Source: Mucilaginibacter sp. dw_454 (GTDB taxonomy: Bacteria > Bacteroidota > Bacteroidia > Sphingobacteriales > Sphingobacteriaceae). Taken from it: 64,000 bases of DNA. The first letter of the stretch is position 1. Each line of letters opens with the position of its first letter. The notes under the pieces were generated by a model. The model had not been told where the DNA came from. It saw nothing but the letters and a program-made list of their open reading frames with translations, and made no database searches. Position numbers and translations under genes: made by a program. The stretch is from NCBI RefSeq assembly GCF_018449775.1, contig NZ_JAAVVB010000003.1:62001-126000 (forward strand). The letters are read 5' to 3'. Below, one piece after another: positions 61,094 through 64,000 of the stretch.

Positions 61094-61576
61094 ATGGGCA
61101 AAATAAAGGTAGGTTTTGGGTTTGATGTCCATCAATTAAAGGAACAGCATCCATTTGTTTTAGGGGGAGTCAATTTAGAACATCACGCGGGGGCTTATGG
61201 GCACTCTGATGCCGATGTATTACTACACGCCATATGCGATGCCCTGCTGGGCGCAGCCAACCTGCGCGATATAGGTTTTCATTTCTCTAATACAGACGAT
61301 CGCTGGAAGGGTATAAGCAGCTTAAAGCTATTACAGCATGTAATGGTGCTACTTCGCGAGAAGGGTTGGGAGATAGGCAACATCGATGCCATGGTGTGCC
61401 TGGAAGCGCCTAAAATCAATCCGCATATACCGGCCATGAAAGGTTACATCGCTAATGCAGCAGGTATCAGCGAGGAAGATATCTCTATCAAAGCAACCAC
61501 CAACGAAAAGCTGGGCTTTATTGGTCGCGAAGAGGGTGTGGTGGCTTATGCCGTTTGTTTGATTGAGAAGTCATAA
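61094..61576 (+). CDS. ispF: 2-C-methyl-D-erythritol 2,4-cyclodiphosphate synthase
   Basis: A 160-residue enzyme of the MEP isoprenoid pathway. The zinc-binding FGFDVHQL, AYGHSDADVLLHAICDALLG, the flexible-loop FSNTDDRWKG and ATTNEKLGFIGREEGV are all present. It makes the cyclic diphosphate precursor of isoprenoids as a trimer. It follows porV by 5 bp, so the two are on one transcript, which is probably a chance gene pairing. A Family A repeat pair follows. Confidence 0.97.
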   Translation: MGKIKVGFGFDVHQLKEQHPFVLGGVNLEHHAGAYGHSDADVLLHAICDALLGAANLRDIGFHFSNTDDRWKGISSLKLLQHVMVLLREKGWEIGNIDAMVCLEAPKINPHIPAMKGYIANAAGISEEDISIKATTNEKLGFIGREEGVVAYAVCLIEKS

Positions 61577-61577
61577 T

Positions 61578-61672
61578 GTAGAGATGCAATATTTTGCGTC
61601 TCCATTTGCATGTATATTATTTCTGCAAATTCTGGTGTGTTTGCACAGAGACGCAAAATGTTGCGTCTCTAC
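61578..61672 (+). repeat. Family A hairpin repeat pair
   Basis: Inverted copies at 61578-61602 and 61648-61672, each folding as a hairpin. The first has one mismatched base (GAGATGC), and the second has ATG in the loop. They lie between the convergent ispF and the multidomain glycan gene. Confidence 0.88.
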
Positions 61673-61693
61673 CCATTAATTATTCCTGATCCT

Positions 61694-64000
61694 CTATTCC
61701 TGATCCTCGGCCTTCTTCACATTCCCCGTACGTTTTAATACGCCCCAACCGCTATGCTCGCCCTTAAGCGCTCTGCGGATAGATTTGAAAAGGATATAAT
61801 ACATTAGCTGGCGCCAAATGAATCGCTGAGGGATAATGTATATCAGTTTCCGGTAGTTCTTTTCTTTCTCCATCCAGAAAGCAATAACCCCCACTATAAA
61901 GTCTACCACTACAAATAAAGCGTAGTAAAGCAATATTTTACCGGGCTTGTCGCCCAGTAGGCCTAAGATCATAAACAGGTCTGCCAGCGGCGAAAATAAT
62001 GGTAGCACAATCTGGAAGATCAGGATGTTAGGCATGCCCACCATCCCGAAGAACTTGTATTTTTTATTAAATAGCGCTTTACGGTTTTTCCAGAAACTTT
62101 GCATTACGCCGTAGCTCCAGCGGAAACGTTGTTTTAACAGGGCACCAATAGTTTCGGGTGCTTCTGTGTAAGCAATAGCCTCAGCACAGTTTTTAATGAT
62201 ATAGCCTTTTCTAAGAATGCGCATGGTTAAGTCGCAATCCTCGGCCAAAGTGTCGGTAGTAAAGCCACCCGCCTGGAATACTGCGGACTTACGGAACGCG
62301 CCGATAGCACCCGGTACAACGGTGATACTATTGATCAGATCGAATGCACGGCGATCCATGTTTTGAGCCGTGATGTACTCTATAGACTGCCAGCGGGTGA
62401 CGATGTTATTGTCATTACCTACTTTAACTGTGCCTGCTACCGCACCAATCTCGGCATCGGTAAAATAGGTCATCAGTTGATAGATGGCATCGTCTTTTAG
62501 TTGGGTATCAGCATCAATACAAACCACAAACTCATGGCTTGCATGCGCAATGCCAAAATTTAAGGCTGATGCTTTACCTCCATTAGGCTTATCCAGCACC
62601 TTTACCCGCGGATTGTCACCATAAGCCTTGTTAACAATATCGAAGGTGTTGTCCTTTGATCCGTCGTTAACAAATATAATCTCGAAATCCTTGTACTCTG
62701 TTTTTAATAAACTTTCAATAGTTTTAACAGCGGTAACCTCTTCGTTATAAGCCGGTACAATAATACTTACCGGGTCAAGCTGCATTTTAGCTACGCGATC
62801 GCGGTATTTTTTAAAGCTTTTGTTTTCAGCATACTGCCTTGACGCCAGGATGCCGATTAATACGATACGCCCTATAGCCAGGAATATGGCCGACAAGAAC
62901 AGGTAGAGCAAGAACCAGTTGCCATAAAAATAGCCCACCACAAAAATGTCATACAACGAATTGTAAAGCCCCGGGCCATGTTTAACCGGTGGCATTAGAT
63001 CCTCTTTACTTTTATCCAGGATATCGGCAATGGTGGTAAACTGGTAGCCGTGGCTTTTAAAGTAATGAATAATCTCTGGCAAGGCTTTTACAGTTTCCTC
63101 ACGCGTGTCGCCGCCGGCATCATGCAATAAAAGCATAGAGCCGTTGTTGGCTTGTTTAATGGTACGGGCTACAATACTATCCTTGGTAACACCCGGCTGC
63201 CAGTCCCAGGGGTCAATAGATTCGCCAATGTTGATATAGCTTTGCTTGCGGCTCTCGGCCACCGGAATAACCTCGGCCAGCGTCTGTGGCTCAGCATCGG
63301 CATTAAATGGTGGGCGGAACAATATGGTGCTATGCCCGGTAACCGATTCAATAAGCTTGCGTGTAGCGTTCAGTTCAAGGTTTACGCGCTCAAGGCTAAC
63401 TGTCGATATATCCGGGTGGAAAAATGTATGGTTACCAATCTCAAACCCCTCGTCATATTCGCGACGCAGTATCTGCATATTTTTCTCGGCCATGGAGCCC
63501 ACCACGAAGAAAGCTGCCGGTACTTTTTCGCGCTGCAAGATATCTAGTATGCGCGGAGTGTAATCAGGGTCAGGGCCGTCGTCAAAAGTTAAAACTATTT
63601 TACCGGGTTTGTAACCGTATTTGCGGATTACATATTTGGTAGGCAGTTTAATATAATTCTGGTTGGTGATGACGTAATTGGTGGTATCCATCTTTACGTC
63701 AATCTTGCCTTCTACCGGGGTGGTAATCAGGTCAAGAACTTCGCCATTCCCTTCATAATTTATCTTGTTATCACGTCCAATGTAAGTAAGGCGCTTAATA
63801 TCAACACCGGTTTTTCTCAATGAGTCTATAGCCAGGTTCTTCTGGAAGAAACTCCACAAGCGGGGGTCCTCACCACCTAAGCGCCAAAGTGCTACACCGC
63901 CGGTATCCCAATCATCCGCCATGCGGATAATATTAAAATTGGTGGCGGCGTCGGTAAAATATACCAAATGCTTTAAGCCGTCTTGTCCGTTATAATTGAA
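61694..64000 (-). CDS. GH18-NodB-GT2 multidomain glycan protein, 3' portion (runs off the window)
   Basis: The reverse frame is open from the right edge to a stop at 61694, about 768 residues. The first 60 or so residues (DDWDTGGVALWRLGGEDPRL) look like the end of a GH18-type TIM barrel. A polysaccharide deacetylase domain follows: LTFDDGPDPDYTPRILD, GNHTFFHPDIS, RPPFNADA and LLLHDAGGD. After TM helices comes a processive GT2: VSIIVPAYNEE, CIDADTQLKDDA, LAEDCDLTMRI and QRFRWSYG, then C-terminal helices. It probably makes and edits an exported N-acetylhexosamine polymer. The 5' end is missing. Confidence 0.9.
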   Translation of the reverse strand, partial: FNYNGQDGLKHLVYFTDAATNFNIIRMADDWDTGGVALWRLGGEDPRLWSFFQKNLAIDSLRKTGVDIKRLTYIGRDNKINYEGNGEVLDLITTPVEGKIDVKMDTTNYVITNQNYIKLPTKYVIRKYGYKPGKIVLTFDDGPDPDYTPRILDILQREKVPAAFFVVGSMAEKNMQILRREYDEGFEIGNHTFFHPDISTVSLERVNLELNATRKLIESVTGHSTILFRPPFNADAEPQTLAEVIPVAESRKQSYINIGESIDPWDWQPGVTKDSIVARTIKQANNGSMLLLHDAGGDTREETVKALPEIIHYFKSHGYQFTTIADILDKSKEDLMPPVKHGPGLYNSLYDIFVVGYFYGNWFLLYLFLSAIFLAIGRIVLIGILASRQYAENKSFKKYRDRVAKMQLDPVSIIVPAYNEEVTAVKTIESLLKTEYKDFEIIFVNDGSKDNTFDIVNKAYGDNPRVKVLDKPNGGKASALNFGIAHASHEFVVCIDADTQLKDDAIYQLMTYFTDAEIGAVAGTVKVGNDNNIVTRWQSIEYITAQNMDRRAFDLINSITVVPGAIGAFRKSAVFQAGGFTTDTLAEDCDLTMRILRKGYIIKNCAEAIAYTEAPETIGALLKQRFRWSYGVMQSFWKNRKALFNKKYKFFGMVGMPNILIFQIVLPLFSPLADLFMILGLLGDKPGKILLYYALFVVVDFIVGVIAFWMEKEKNYRKLIYIIPQRFIWRQLMYYILFKSIRRALKGEHSGWGVLKRTGNVKKAEDQE

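Noticed and set aside
6357..61672. Possible CRISPR array or spacer-like spacing of the hairpin repeats.
   Set aside because: The repeats are scattered as isolated pairs in intergenic gaps, with no regular 25-40-base spacers and no cas genes.

Overview
The window looks like chromosome of a Bacteroidetes bacterium, most likely family Sphingobacteriaceae (Mucilaginibacter- or Pedobacter-like). The evidence is a type IX secretion pair (GldJ-like lipoprotein and PorV), a complete nuo locus with a short NuoG, a SUSF1-type lipoprotein family, a TonB/ExbB/ExbD1/ExbD2 operon, TAnnTTTG-type -7 promoter boxes, and almost no Shine-Dalgarno sequences. No rRNA, tRNA, IS element, prophage or CRISPR array was found. 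The assignment to genus is inference.

Layout. 1-6.4 kb: partial MFS transporter, recG-ridA, a 48-residue membrane protein, an abundant OmpA-type porin, and an M24 aminopeptidase. 6.4-15.3 kb: MeaB, then a surface-glycan block with five glycosyltransferases (GT4, GT2, GT2, GT4, GT9), an MsbA-like ABC exporter and a further GT-like protein. 15.4-22.7 kb: small beta-barrel protein, GH3 hexosaminidase, a 1057-residue helicase-nuclease, M28 peptidase. 23-27.2 kb: small membrane protein + ABC ATPase + permease, divergent from a LytS/LytTR two-component pair, with a candidate LytTR operator between them. 27.2-32.8 kb: TraB/GumN protein, PlsC, Nudix, DUF3347-like protein and metK (behind a SAM-II long-loop riboswitch), then a divergent lipid kinase and an SUI1 protein. 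33.8-39.7 kb: ExbB-ExbD-ExbD-TonB-small membrane protein-PstS-like lipoprotein-TPR operon. 39.7-53.3 kb: nuoA to nuoN, all 14 complex I subunits, with two unrecognised paralogous micro-membrane proteins between nuoE and nuoF. 53.4-57.9 kb: DedA, pyrophosphatase, CNNM/CBS protein, RsmE, DUF4159, biotin carrier. 58-61.6 kb: gldJ divergent from porV-ispF. 61.7-64 kb: the 3' two thirds of a GH18/NodB/GT2 multidomain protein.

How the parts fit. The nuo operon supplies proton motive force, which the ExbB/ExbD/TonB operon spends on outer-membrane transport. GldJ and PorV belong to the T9SS export machine. The glycosyltransferase block and ABC exporter probably build a surface glycan. MeaB and the biotin carrier protein suggest methylmalonyl/propionyl-CoA metabolism.

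Non-coding structure is unusually rich. At least three intergenic hairpin-repeat families occur about a dozen times, one of them inside the nuo operon. A 17-codon relic of the LytTR gene's 3' end lies 238 bp downstream of the intact gene and differs only at synonymous sites. I see no defence island and no clearly new multi-gene enzyme system. The best candidates for undescribed biology are the LytTR operator/ABC unit, the nuo micro-proteins, and the gene-tail relic with its hairpin block.
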